DNA of 37,284 bases from Calycina herbarum (GCA_001414485.1 LLEY01000308.1:1-37284), one strand, 5' to 3'. Counted from the first letter of the stretch, positions 1 through 11,963 are shown. Program-made: numbers and translations. The notes: generated by a model not told the origin, from the sequence alone.

Positions 1-134
1 CAGTGCGCCAGCCGGCCAAAAGGCACAAGAATTGATCGGCAGACCAATTCGCTATTCTACTACTTGATAGGAATCCCGGTGTAACACCGCCCACGTGACC
101 TCCAGCCACGTGACGGCTGTCACACTAGTATTCT
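1..134. other. Non-RIP left edge with LTR-like start
   Basis: This stretch has balanced base composition, unlike the AT-rich DNA that follows from about 135. From 80 it reads TGTAACACC followed by two CACGTG hexamers (92-97 and 107-112). The 3' LTR at 893 likewise begins TGTTACGA and has two CACGTG hexamers within its first 26 bases. It may be the start of a related LTR or an inserted fragment. No coding sequence is seen. Confidence 0.3.
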
Positions 135-189
135 ATATATCCCTACTCGAACTAGTACTACCGAGAGCACTACTAGCTCTATTTATAGA

Positions 190-892
190 AATTTAACTAA
201 TTAATCTAAATACTAAATATAAAGTCGAAAGGATTCTTAACTATAAGATTATTAGAGGTAAGATTAAGTATTTAATTAAATAGTTAGACTATCTATATTC
301 AGAGAATATATAGGAACTAAAAAGCAACCTTAACTATTACTTAAAAGAACTTTAGAAGTTCTACTAACAAAACCTAGAACTGCCTAGAACTTAGGACCAG
401 GGTTAGACAAAGATATATTATCGGAAAGTACCTATTCAACGAAAGAAGCTATCTCAAAGGCGAGAAACTAGGTAGAAGAGGACTCGGGAGGAGGACTCGA
501 AGGAGGAGGACTCGAAGGAGGACTCGGAAGAGTAATAGGGAATCGCTTACGTATAAGGCCGAAGAAAAACCGATACACAGGTTTTCAAAGCCTAGGGACA
601 GGAATAATAAGATAGCTAGGACTATTATAAGACCTTTTCAACCGAATATACTCGGAACAGCGAGAGGATTTAGAAAGCTCTAGGAAGCATCGTCGAGACT
701 GTTTATAATAGAAAGAACAGGTCTTAGCTAGACGTTATACAGATTCGATTTATATAGTAAGAGCTAAACGCTCTTTTCGTTTAGTATATAAGAAGGATAT
801 ATTTATATAGGAAGGAAAGTTAACGTCTTACTAATAAATATATTTAGGTTAGAATTCTAGCGTAGGGACACGCTAGGCTAAGAAGGGGATAG
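190..892 (+). pseudogene. Chromovirus pol C-terminus with chromodomain (RIP-inactivated)
   Basis: In one frame from about 222 the translation resembles the chromodomain found at the end of fungal Ty3/gypsy integrases: a V-E-R-I-L start, then an I-K-Y-L-I-K core followed by a stop where the conserved Trp should be, then an L-D-Y segment, S-E-N and a second Trp-to-stop. A Glu/Lys-rich tail with GAGGAGGACTCG-type repeats (about 476-530) runs on toward the polypurine tract. In living elements the chromodomain targets integration to marked chromatin. Multiple stops make this copy dead. Confidence 0.6.
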
Positions 893-1359
893 TGTTACGA
901 ATCACGTGCCAGCACGTGACGAAGTGAAGTCCAGGCGACGCTCTGACAGGACAAGCACTATTATAACCCTAGAAGGAGGAAAGGATTAAGTATAATAGGA
1001 CATATAATCCTAAGAATCTTACTATAGTTATATATTATATAACTCGGTTAGGAACAGTTAGGTAATAGAGTCTAGTTTTAAAGAGCCCTAGAAATAGAGT
1101 CGGACTCTATTTTCAGGACTTCTACTAAGAAGGACTCTAAATAAGGAACGGAAGGTTCTATATAAGACTAGCACGTCTACTATTAGATAGGAGCTTAGTA
1201 CTTAACCTTAGTTATTAATCTTATTATCTTATTTAACATCTTTAATATAAGTAACGAGTTCACTTCTAAGTAAACAATCTATCGTGTCTATACTTCTTAC
1301 TAGTATACTAACCTTCGAGACTTAGTTATCTTTGTTTAGTTCGTTTAAGTTTCGTTACA
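893..1359 (+). repeat. 3' LTR (467 bp)
   Basis: The segment starts TGTTACGA just after a purine-rich AAGAAGGGGATA tract and ends TTCGTTACA, giving TG...CA termini with partly inverted ends (TGTTACGA against TCGTTACA). The interior is AT-rich and RIP-mutated. The position right after the polypurine tract and the end of the polyprotein supports a 3' LTR. The partner 5' LTR is not in the window, so the right boundary rests on the terminal motif only. Confidence 0.6.
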
Positions 1360-1950
1360 GTTATAGACTCTAATATCTCTAAACACTCTATTAGTCTATA
1401 CTAACTCTTAGGTCTCTTAGTCGTCTTATAACCTAACTAATACTCTTTTATAAATAACTCTAGTTAAAAATTATATTATATATTATTAAGGAAGCTTACT
1501 AACCTCTATTTTTAAGATAGTAGCTATATTAGCTAAAGATATAGAGATAATAGCTTATAAGATAACTTTATTAATAGCTGAAGTCTAGACTCTTTATAAG
1601 ATAAATAAGATACTTAGTAAACGTTATAGAGCTAAAAAGACCTAGGTCTATTAAGGAGGTATACTTACTATAGAGGATATATAAGATATATTAGCTTAGT
1701 AGAATACTAAAGAGTAAGTATAAAAGAATAAGTATTCTAGAAAGAGTAATTAAAATAAGAGGTAATCGACTATTTAACGTTATAGAACTTATAGAAAGAG
1801 TAGTTATAATATACAAACGTGTTATAAAGCTATAGATATAATTAGTTTATTAGATTTTAAGTAGTTTAAGTAAATATTATATATTATAGTAATTTAATCT
1901 TATATCTAGGTAATAAGGTAAGGAAAAGTGTCCGAGGTCCTAGTATACTA
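1360..1950 (+). mobile_element. Pogo/Fot1-like transposase remnant (3' part)
   Basis: Conceptual translation around 1480-1840 aligns by eye with the C-terminal region of the pogo-type transposase at 14105-15759. It has an I-L-S-K-R-x-R-A-K-K-T block, then G-G-I-L-T-I-E-D and a degraded zinc-knuckle tail ending near C-Y-K-A. Glutamine and tryptophan positions have become TAG or TAA. The left border meets the chromovirus LTR directly. The sequence at about 1921-1945 (GTGTCCGAGGTCC) may be the terminal repeat. The N-terminal and catalytic parts are missing. Confidence 0.6.
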
Positions 1951-2100
1951 CGTTATACTTTAATCTTATACTAATATTAGTAGAAAAACCACTCTCTACT
2001 AGCTTATCTACTTTATATTTTATTTAGAAGAGAGAGAGAGAAGAGAGTACTATTATCTATACTATCCTCTCTCTCTTAACTGTCTATAGACCCATAGACA
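1951..2100. other. AT-rich RIP-type DNA, no gene
   Basis: The sequence is AT-rich with GAGAGAGA and CTCTCTCT arms (about 2028-2078) that could pair as a hairpin. No coding frame is supported. Composition returns to normal at about 2100, which marks the edge of the mutated repeat block. Confidence 0.4.
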
Positions 2101-4627
2101 TCTCCACAGCCAAACTACCCTTGCACATGACAGACAGTTACGGGGGGGGGATAGTACTATATAAGACTATTTCCGTATTCGTACCGGTTTCTGGTTTGGG
2201 GGATATTTTTATCCTCTTGTTTATTCTTGGGAATATGCGCAAGGAAAAGTCTCTTCAGATAGAGAGAAAAGTGGCTTCGACACTGTCAGATCCCCCCCTT
2301 TCTGCACATCATCAGCGTCATCAGCATCATGGCTGTCATCATCGTTGTTGGAGGTTGATGCGAGGAAGTTGGTCTGAACGGAAGAGGCCACTTCACCGGT
2401 GCTGGGGAAAAGAAGCAGGGTCACCAGGGGCAGTTGAGATGGCTGATATCTGGAGGAATCCCCTGGATCTCTTCCGCACCCTCTCCCAGTTTCCCGCACT
2501 TTGAGGTCGCCCGTGCCTTCCTGGCACACCACTGAGTAGCCCCAAACTCAGGACAAGACAAGCTTGCCATCTCCGGAGAAGGTGCGATGACCCTGAGTGG
2601 GCAGAGAGCAGAGAGCAGAGCCAAACTAGCCCCTTCTTCCTAGCCCCTTCCCTATATTATACTATACTATACTATACTATATTATAACATGCCCCCTCAA
2701 TACCCCCCAGTACCGATAGTTGCAAGCAAGTGCCACGGCGGGTCTGGCAGCCAAGAGTAAAAGCCACCGTCACCCACCAAATGCACCTCACCTCAGCGTG
2801 CTATGCTGCACCTCAGCTGCAACTGCAACTGCCACTGGTGCTCCACGACAGAACCTCCTTCCGTTGGTTTGGTGATTCCTGGTGCCTCTTGGCCCAAAAG
2901 GGACAGCAGCTCCTGTCTTTTTGTATCAAACCTGAGAATTCTCCGCCCATGCTGTAAACCTTTCCAATTGCTCGTGTGTCTGTCTCTTTGCTTTGCTTTG
3001 CTTCCCCTTTGCTTCCCCTTTGCTCCACACACTCACTACAACTACACTGACATCAACTTCCACACTTTTGATCGACTCCTCGACTCACCACCTCTCTTTT
3101 GTTTATCCCCCATCTACTAAAATCAAAACAACAACACCACCACCACCACCATCACCTCTCCTTCCCCCACTTCCCTCGTTCCTCACCACTACCACCACCA
3201 TAAACGACAACCACGAGAAACACACAACCTCCACGAGAAACACAATCCTCCGCCAAACCCCAACCCACGTCAATTCCTCAATTGGCCTGCCCTTCCCTTC
3301 CTCAATTCGGCATATGCCCTTGCATTCTTTTCCACCCACCACGGGCAACAGGCCTTCCCCTTGAACCTCTCCCTCGACCCCTTCCCCGTCCCTCATCACG
3401 TCCCGGAGGTCCAAGCAATTTCACGGCCCTGTCCCCAGCCCTGCCACGCCTGCCCTGCCCTGCCCGTGAAAGAAAGAAAAAAAAGGCCGCGCCGGAAGAG
3501 GTTCCTCCAACACGCGAGAACCGCTCGCCGCAACGAACATCCCTCCACCAGACTGCTAGGTCCTTGGGACCCTTGCTAGGTGGAGGAGTTGGGTGATTGC
3601 TGGGTCGGAACGGTCAGAACGTTGATAGCTGCCAGACTACGTACCCTTTGACCTCCCTCCCCTCGACTCGACAAGCACCCTCCCTACCCGTCGTCTGTCA
3701 CTAGCAATTGAGCTCTCGACTACCTCACAAACCCATTCTTGACCTGGAAAACTTTGGTGGATCCCGTCGTCGAATCTCAACTCTGCCCTTTTCAGAACGA
3801 CGAGTTGCAAGAAACAAAACTGCAAAGAGAAAAACCACGCCTGCAGTTCCCGTTTCTGCGAGTTTCACGCATTGGCATTGTCGGTGCTGCATCATCACGA
3901 AAACCACACAATCACATATCCGAGACCGACGCATGGGCAATTTTTTACTCTGCTGAAGTGCCTGACACATCGACCGCTCAGGGACGATCTCTGACTCGGA
4001 CTCAAAGCATAAGAAAAACACTGGTGGCGCTTCCTAGCCCACCCTCCCGGAGCACACCAAAAGATATACCCACCCTTCCCTGTCGACATCCAGGAAACTT
4101 GCGAGAGAGCGAGTCTTTCCCCAAAAATCACATCGCAAGTAACCCCACGACCTCGACCGGCATAACAAGTCAACCGGCATTGCTGTCCAGCCCTGCATGA
4201 GCAAGTCTCCCGGTACCCTAGACTCAAGACCCAACTGGTATGCTCCCGCCACGCATTGAACATCGTGACATTCCTCTCCCTCTCTCACACCTCCCACACT
4301 ACATTCCTCCTTCCTTCACACCAACATACTCGGCAGCACCGTCCCCCAATCTGCAATCAATATCTTTGGCTAATCGATAACTTGCCGCAGATTGTTTTCA
4401 GATCTCCCGTCACGCAGGAAGGAAGCAGGACTCTTCTTGGACCGGAGCTATCCACGCATTCCACTTCGCAATCACTCCACCACGAACACGACCACGTTGC
4501 CGAGGCATTGAGGAAGCGTTTGCCATCGGCTGAATAGGAGAATACACAAACCAGGACCACCCGACCTACATCACAGTGGACACATTAGCAAGCCAGCATC
4601 CCATGGTAGTATTATAGGTGGCCCATC
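2101..4627 (+). promoter_or_regulatory. Long upstream/leader region of the RasGEF gene
   Basis: This is 2.5 kb of balanced-composition DNA without a convincing gene. It has long pyrimidine- and CCA-rich tracts on the plus strand (about 2960-3440 and 4260-4340), typical of fungal promoters and 5' leaders, and a TATAC microsatellite at about 2656-2683. Short open frames on both strands lack recognisable domains. Several ATGs precede the RasGEF start, so upstream open frames or leader introns are possible. I cannot place the transcription start. Confidence 0.4.
2656..2683. repeat. TATAC pentanucleotide microsatellite
   Basis: About five consecutive TATAC units lie between TATATTATA-type flanks. 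It is a simple repeat in non-coding DNA. Confidence 0.7.
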
Positions 4628-7600
4628 ATGGCGACGGCCGACGAGCATCCTGAACGTTCAAGTGTTCACGTAGCACCTCTGACCATCCACAAGGACAGAA
4701 CAACAAGTCGAACTTCGAACCACTCGAGAAATATGTCCTCGAAAAGCAGTGTTCGAACTGGTGGCTCGACGAATAGCCAGTCACAAATCACACCTCCCGC
4801 AACACCGAATGGCTCACAGGAGGACCTCAATCAAGAAATGGAGCCTGCAAACCCAGTTTTTCACAACTTTCTACGCGCCTTTTACCCGTTCCACCCCACA
4901 TACGCCATCTCAGATTCAACGGTGACACTACCATTAAACGAAGGCGATGTGATATTAGTCCATTCAATACATACAAATGGTTGGGCAGATGGGACTCTTC
5001 TGGTGTCTGGTGCCCGAGGGTGGTTACCGACGAATTACTGCGAGGCGTACGACCCGGACTCGATGCGAAATCTATTGAAAGCGCTATTGAACTTTTGGGA
5101 TCTTTTAAGGAGTGGGTTAACAAGTGATAGTGAGGTTTTTGGAAACCAAGAATTCATGAGAGGAATCATCGCCGGTGTTCGATATTTACTAGTGAGTACT
5201 AATGAAAACGAGTTATGGTGTAGGCTGTTGACGATAGGGTAGGAAAAATCGAATTGTTTAACGCGCGAATCAGCTTTTGTGCAGGGAAATGATGGACTTC
5301 GAAAAAATCGCAAAGCTCTGTTGTCCGACCTTTCTTCACTTGTCAAGACAGGCAAAAGATTACAGGAATATACAACTGATCCTAGGCATGCACAAGCGGA
5401 TCAGGATGATGTGAACAACACCATCGACGAAATGATATTAAAGGCGTTCAAGATTGTCATTCGAGGGGTTCGATTTCTGGATGTTTTGGAAGACGACCTG
5501 CGATCGCGTCAACCGGTTCACCGGGTCATGGCGACTGTAGCAGAAGAAGTTTACAACCCACCCACGCCTCCCGCGGATTCAACGTCATTTGATGGTTCAC
5601 AACATGGAGACCCTGCATACGATGCCGCATCCCGCAGGACTTCGAGTCGCAGTTCGGCAAGCGGTTTGTCTGGTTCGCAAGCATCCGAGGAGCAAACGCA
5701 GCGGCAGTCATACAAACGCATGTCAAGCGCTTACTCGTCCAACGCACCATCATCTCGGCCACTTTCCATGACCAGGCCAGCTTCCGTTCAGCTCAAGAGG
5801 CAGTCAATCTCCCACCGTTTGTCGCTCACGGCGTCAATACCAGCTGCTCAAAGACAAAATTTGGTATCAGAAAGACTGAATGTCAGCCATGATACTTTTC
5901 TTTCATTTCTAGGTTCATTTATTGGTCGGTTACACCTCCAGTCGCAATCGGCAGCGGAACTTCTTTTATCGGTTCGACAGTCTGTCACGGCAGGACGAGA
6001 ATTGCTCGTGGTGGTAGAGGCGATATGTGCACACGACCGTCAGAGTGCCGAAGCATTAGAGGCCTCGCGAAATGCCATGTACGACCGTATCAACAAATTG
6101 GTGGTTGCTGCGCGTGATATCATCAAGGCCTCCGCTATCGAGGGCGAAGACGTGGTCATGCCTCAACAAAATGGTGGACTACTCATGGCTGCAACAAGCT
6201 GCGTGAAGGCGGCTGGAGAGTGCGTGGCAAAGACGAAATTTGTCATTGAGAGAATAGGGGATTTTGAATTCGAACCCCAAAGTGAGGGACTAGGGATTGA
6301 CGTTGCGTCCATCGGTGTAGTTGCGGAGGAGCCGGTCGAGGATACCAAAGTACCAGAAGCTAGTGAGGTCGAGACTCCATCGTCACCAACTCCCCCGGAG
6401 CCCGCCAGTCGGCCACCGCCGCCACCTCTCATCATTCCAAGTTATGAGAAACCTCTACCTGATGTCCCCTTGAGTTCCCCATCACCCAATGTTGGTGGCA
6501 TCGCCGCCAAACAACTCTTGCCTGCAAAGTCAACAGCAGAAAATGAAATCCCAGAGAGCGCAACTACTTCTTCAACGGGTACCGGAAGAGATTCCTTATT
6601 ACCACCACTACCAAAGATGACAAGCCCATTGATAGGCGATGACTACAGCCCATCGGAAATGTCTTCGCAACACGACAGTGATTTTCAAACCTCTTTTAGG
6701 TCAGGTAGTATCGCAATATCGAGTTCAGGTACCAGTAGCACCTACTTCAGTGGGATGCGTGACTCTGAATCCAGTATGTTGTCACAAGCATCAACGCGTG
6801 CCACCACACCAGATCATTCAGCCTATGTTCCACGAACTCAACCCTCTCTTTCTGACTTGAGCATGTCTGGTAGTCAATCAACCCTTGCTGATGAGATCGA
6901 TGAGGGCGAATCAAAAATGCTCGAAAAGACCTTTGCCCACGAATTACTTCACAACAAGGAAGGCCAAATTACTGGTGGGACTTTATCAGCACTGGTGGAA
7001 AGACTCACTACACACGATTCCACCCCAGACGCCATGTTTGTCTCGACCTTTTACCTAACATTTCGACTATTTGTCACCCCCATCGAACTTGCTACTGCCC
7101 TGGTAGAGCGATTCGACTACGTTGCAGAAAGCCCACATATTGCTGGCCCTGTGCGGTTAAGAGTTTACAATGTGTTCAAGGGTTGGCTTGAGTCGCATTG
7201 GCGGGATCTTTCTGACCATGCATCCTTGACAGTCATCGAGCCCTTTGCAACCGAAAAACTTGGAAAGTTCCTCCCTGGTGCTGGAAAGCGATTATTGGAG
7301 TTGGCTCAGAAAGTCACCTCAACAGATGGTCCCTTGGTCCCTCGCCTCGTTTCCTCCATGGGAAAGACATCTACCTCAATTGCGCAATATATCCCCGCCG
7401 ACACCCCCTTACCTCCTTCATATATGAGCAAGAGTCAAATGAGTGTGTTAAGAAACTGGAAGATGGGAGGTAGCAACCCTACCATTCTCGATTTTGATCC
7501 TCTGGAGCTGGCTAGACAACTTACAATCAAGGAGATGAATATCTTCTGCTCCATCATGCCCGAGGAGCTGCTTGGCTCAGAATGGACCAAGCGATCGGGG

Positions 7601-8374
7601 TCGAATGCGGTCAACGTCAGAGCAATGTCAACACTCTCAACTGACCTTTCCAATCTTGTTGCAGATACCATTCTTCAGTACGAAGACGCCAAGAAACGAG
7701 CAATCATCATCAAGCATTGGATCAAGATTGCGGCCAAGTGCCTCGAGCTCAACAACTACGACTCCTTGATGGCAATCATCTGCTCCTTGAACTCTTCTAC
7801 CATTGTCCGATTGAAGAGAACCTGGGATATGGTATCGCAGAAGCGAAAGGATGTGCTCAGAGCTCTGCAAGCAATTGTAGAGCCAGACAAGAATTACGCC
7901 GTGCTCCGAAGAAGACTCCATGACCATGTCCCTCCTTGCCTTCCATTTGTTGGAACATACTTGACTGATTTGACCTTCGTGGACGCTGGAAACCCCGACA
8001 CCAAGCAACTTCCCGGAGTGGGCGATAGCGAGGGAATGCCTGTCATCAACTTTGACAAGCATACCCGAACAGCCAAGATCATTGGCGAGTTGCAACGATT
8101 CCAGATTCCCTACCGGTTGATCGAAGTTCACGAATTGCAAGAATGGCTACAAGCACAGATCGTCCGAGTCAAGTCTTCCTCCGAACACGAGAATGTGCAG
8201 CAATATTACCGCAAGAGTCTACTCCTCGAACCACGCGAGACCATGCACGCAAGAACAAGCCCAATTGAAGGACAGAACCCCTTCTCAATTACCACTCAGA
8301 ATCAAAAGTTCGATATCTTTGGATGGACACATTCCAAGGAAAAGACGCAGTCTGCCCCTACATCAACTGTTTGA
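4628..8374 (+). CDS. CDC25: CDC25-type Ras guanine nucleotide exchange factor
   Basis: The product activates Ras by GDP release, upstream of cAMP/PKA or MAPK signalling at the membrane. I model two exons (4628-5191 and 5285-8374) with a 93-bp intron (GTGAGT donor, TGCAG acceptor) that keeps phase 0, giving 1217 aa. Domains in order: a Ser-rich N-terminus; an SH3 domain at about 81-141 (A-F-Y-P-F, G-W-A-D-G, G-W-L-P-T-N-Y); Ser-rich linkers with a proline tract at about 555-590; a RasGEF N-terminal motif at about 730-830; and a catalytic RasGEF domain at about 925-1150 (P-L-E-L-A-R-Q-L, then a conserved N-Y-D-S-L-M-A-I segment). SH3 plus RasGEF is the architecture of yeast Cdc25. The ATG at 4628 opens the frame containing the SH3 domain. 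No defects are seen. An extra upstream exon cannot be excluded. Confidence 0.9.
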
Positions 8375-9440
8375 AATCCGCTGCGCTCGGATACCTTTTT
8401 ACGAATACTCTCACACGACACACCTCAACACCTCTTTCATGACGATCGACCGATTGATTTGATACCCACTTTGAATAGCGTTTTAGCGAATGATCTTTAC
8501 GGGCTCGGCGAAAACAGGCGTTACAACGAATGGCTCACACCCGATCATATCTGATCATAGCCTATTTCTTTTTTATTTTTTGTCTTTTTTTGCTGCAACA
8601 CATTCCATTGATTGATTGAATACTACTTGGCATTCGCGGCTGGCTGCTACACATTGCATTGAACAACCTTGCTCCACTGGACACTACGAGCAATGGGGGA
8701 ATCGAATTTGGAGAATTTGGGCATTTCCCCGTGGGCTTATTGACTAATTGTATACACACCATTTTTTGTATTGTTGGCTGGTGGTGGATACCTCGCTACA
8801 TGCTTGCTTTGGCTTTTTTCCATATTGTTTTCTTCTGGAATTTGGGGGGGGGGGGGGGGGGGGTTAAGGGAAAAAGAAGGGATTGATCCTGTTTGAAATC
8901 AGTGGGGCGAACAAAAACCAAGAAGAAGTTTGGGCTCGCGCCTACACAAAACTTGTTTTCTATTTTTTCTCTTTTTCTTTTCTTGTACACAAAATACCGC
9001 CCGGCTTTGTCTCCCTCTACTTTTATTTTCCGACGGCTTCTTTGTATCCAATTTGGTGGTTGTGTGTAATGGCTGGCTATATTTTCGGGGAAGGGGAAAG
9101 GGAATTCAATGGCCAAGCGAGCAGGGTTGTATGATGGGTATGGTGTATATGATATACGTGCCCTCGGTGCTTGGAGCATGCATGCCTATGTCTGCTTGTC
9201 TACTTTTTAGTTTACAGAAATTAAAAATGAAAAATGACATATGATATAGATAAATGGGTTTTTTGATAATTTTGATGTTGAGTGTGAACTTGGTGAGGCA
9301 ATCCATGAATTTGGTAGGTACGGATGGCATTCTGAGAAGGAGCTTGTTATAGAATTTGATTAGACCAGATAAAAAGGGGGAGACAGTTCCCAGTAACTTC
9401 GTGTGTTTAATCTCGTTTCCTTTATTGATCTGGTAAAGGA
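8375..9440. other. 3' flank of RasGEF gene; no gene seen
   Basis: This is T-rich and G-rich non-coding sequence after the RasGEF stop, probably holding the 3' UTR and terminator. A 20-base G homopolymer (8844-8863) is the most striking feature. Open frames on both strands are low-complexity and show no family resemblance. Confidence 0.4.
8844..8863 (+). repeat. Poly-G tract (G20)
   Basis: This is an uninterrupted run of 20 guanines on the plus strand about 470 bp past the RasGEF stop. Such runs can form quadruplexes and are also prone to length errors in sequencing. Confidence 0.9.
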
Positions 9441-9449
9441 AATTTGTGG

Positions 9450-9790
9450 CATGGCTTAGCTTTTCTCAGGTCACATGACTTAGCACTGGTGGCTTGCTCG
9501 TAGCTTGCTGGACAGCTAACTCGATAGCTAACTTGACGGCTTACTTGGCACCTAACTTGACAGCTTACCAGTCACTTACCAGCTTACTCGTGGCTTACTA
9601 GACAGGTACTTGGTAGCAACAAGCCGATGGATTGTCAGTCCAGTCAAGAAAGAGTAAGCTGTCAGTTACTCAGGAAGCCTTACTTTACTGGTGAGTAATC
9701 TCTCGATCGAGTCACAAGTAAGTTACGAGTTGCTTGATAGCTCACTTGATAGCGTATCTTACCAGCTTGCTCGCCAAAAGATTCTTCCTC
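9450..9790. repeat. Degenerate short tandem repeats (AGCTTACTTG-like)
   Basis: Imperfect copies of a 12-16 base motif occur many times, for example GCTAACTTGACGGC, GCTTACTTGGCAC, CTAACTTGACAGC and CAGCTTACTCGTGGC. Spacing and sequence vary, so this is a decayed tandem array rather than a clean minisatellite. No coding role is seen. Confidence 0.6.
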
Positions 9791-11963
9791 CACCCTCCCC
9801 CAAAAGAGAAAGAAGCACAATGAAAGTGGACCCAAAAAAAGAGGCATTTGCAACAACTCCGGTCCTCTCCGATATCCAAGGACACATACTTCTTTCGTGG
9901 ATCGAGATGGCTGCGTCTCTTTTCGTGATAACAAGTTGAGTTGGATGAAATTCGACTTCAAAGATCACTTACTGGAATCCTTGCTTTGAAAGGTTGTCCG
10001 AATGTTTGATAGGATTCGACAGCAGGTTGAGTCTCGACACTAATATTCCAGTGACGGCTTGTGATGGTTCGGATTTCTTGGGAGTTGGGAGTTGGTGAGA
10101 GGTTGAATGAAGTAGGTATCGTATTTGTTGGTGGGTTCAGCAAAGATAGGTAGTCGCTATGGGGCAATAATACGCTACTTACTCAGTCGGCGAGCAAGAT
10201 AGATGTCGGACAATGCTTCGTGCGCTCGCTCCTAGTGTTCTTACAGTAGATAAGCTACATTGCTCGTTCCGAGGGGGATGCGAATTCACAAGCTGCCCCC
10301 TCAAAGAGTGATAACCTTAATTTCAAAGACATCTTCAACCCTTTCTATCTAGAGATTGAGATATGAGACCAGCATCCGTTTTCAGAAAGGTAGGGGTTGG
10401 TGGTGGTGGAACGGGCTCAAGGACAAGAAGATGAGGGAAGCAATTGAAAATGGCTAACAAGAGATTTGAAAGTGTGCCCTTGGAAAAGATGAGTAAGAAC
10501 TTCAATTGGTTAATAATAGAGTGCGATGCTATGAATGACCCCCATGTGAATGAATCGTCGCTCGATGTATGTACCCCCGTACTCTCGTACTCTCGACGTC
10601 CAGATAGTACGGCTTTTGGTTTCACTCACCAGGCCGGACAACAGGAAAAAGTGAGTTCACTGACTGAGAGTGCAAAGTAGCCGTTTGCAAATATCTAGAC
10701 GCCATGGTTTATCACCAAGTCCTTGGGTTATTATATCACGCCGTTGATCCCCGACGTTTCCCAGAAGGCCCTGCTGTGAGAGGGCTTCTTGATGATCGCA
10801 GTCCCTGGAGATGCAACCCCTGCTTTTATCCATTTTCTGAAGGCTTTTTTAGAAATTGGGAGTAAGTCGGGGCTTGACGGTAGTATATCGATGACGTGTT
10901 GAAGTTCGGATTTTTCGTGACTTGCGAGTTGCTTGGACGACTAGGAGAGAGGAAGGCTTGTTCGCGTTGATTAATAGATTTGGAAGTTGCTCCAAGTCCA
11001 TAACCCCATCAACAATCAGGCCAACAACAGAAGATGGAGTGCTGAGCTTCAGGCAGAGGAAAGAAAGGCTCTCGGGATTTGGACCCCTGACTCCTGTACA
11101 GGCTTGTTTTAAAGAATCATCTGAACACTTTTAAGAAACGATAGGTGATAAAGTATCGATACTAGTCAATATTTCAGTTTGTTGAAAGTCAGATTCTTGC
11201 AATACAGAGCTCTAAAGGATTGAGAGAAAATATTCTCGTCCGCGTCTAAGAGTAGTATTTCTTTACCAAACAAGGTGGTGATTGATATTCATACCTCAAC
11301 CTTAGAACCTCGTCGATCGGTCCTCCCTCTCGGCGTAACTCGGACCACTGTTGTTAATGTTAAAGTTGGGAAAACTAAAGAAGTTCATTTGAGGGCATGG
11401 TGAGGGGGTTGTTATTGGTAGGTTAAGTGACTGGCTCCTCAAGCGGGTTGTGGCGGGGGTGACCTGTTGCGGTTTGGGAGTTCACAAGTCGGTCCAAATG
11501 GCGGAGCACACGAGAGAGTCGAAGTAGAGGAATACATACCCCTTTATCTATCCAACAATTGAGAATGGAAACCTGCGATCTGAGTTTTTCGGAATATATT
11601 TCGTAGGCGGCGATTAATCTCCGGGTTTTGGAGTGGAGTATTTGTCAAGTAGAGTAACTAGTTCAGGGGCATCGTCCTCGTTTGGGGATATATTCAACGT
11701 GTTCCTCATGCTACTATCAATTCCTCGGAAAACGCAGCATCATGATGGAACAAAAGCAGCTTCCTCGACATGTGACGCGCTATCGATTCCTTCACCTCGT
11801 TCTGCTGCTACTACGCTATCATCAGAAAGTTATCTGAACACTACAGAGAATGGTCAGTAGGTAAAGTCTCGACGATAATTCAGATAGCGACAACTTGTTG
11901 AAATTCGGAGTTAGTAACTTAGGAGAGAACGGAGGAATCCATCCTTGTTTGCGTAACCACTTG
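9791..11963. repeat. Diverged copies of an unnamed dispersed repeat
   Basis: No gene is supported here. By eye, several blocks are related to each other and to 13439-13979 and 20590-21060. The shared marks are a TATCGA/TCTCGAC block (10029, 10885, 11152, 11866) followed by GACGTGTTGAAGTTCGGA or GACAACTTGTTGAAATTCGGA, a TGGTGG...GGGCTCAAGGACAAG...AGATGAGG block (10398-10435), and an AGTGCGATGCTATG block (10518). Spacing is irregular and identity is low, so these are old duplications. Composition is not strongly AT-shifted. Their origin is unknown. Confidence 0.45.

Larger units (their letters stand above)
135..1359 (+). mobile_element. RIP-degraded chromovirus (Ty3/gypsy), 3' end
   Basis: This is the 3' end of an LTR retrotransposon: the C-terminal part of the polyprotein, a polypurine tract (about 880-891) and a 3' LTR. 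The reverse transcriptase and the 5' LTR are not present in the window, so the element is truncated or starts outside it. Base composition is strongly AT-biased. Stops in the polyprotein frame fall where tryptophan is expected (TGG to TAG), the signature of RIP. The right border abuts pogo-type transposase remains, which suggests nesting. Confidence 0.7.

Noticed and set aside
2121..2532. Overlapping open frames on both strands (127 and 103 aa)
   Set aside because: No domain, no conserved motif, opposite-strand overlap and biased composition; likely chance frames in the leader region.
3739..4200. 153-aa frame upstream of the RasGEF start
   Set aside because: Composition is that of untranslated leader DNA and the opposite strand is equally open. 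I kept it only as a possible upstream frame.
8796..9179. 127-aa minus-strand frame after RasGEF
   Set aside because: It is low-complexity and its proline run is just the G20 tract read in reverse.
10444..10680. 78-aa plus-strand frame
   Set aside because: It lies within a diverged repeat block; related copies do not keep the frame.
11633..11860. 75-aa plus-strand frame
   Set aside because: Ser/Thr-rich frame inside a repeat block; the related copy at 13589-13870 has indels that break it.
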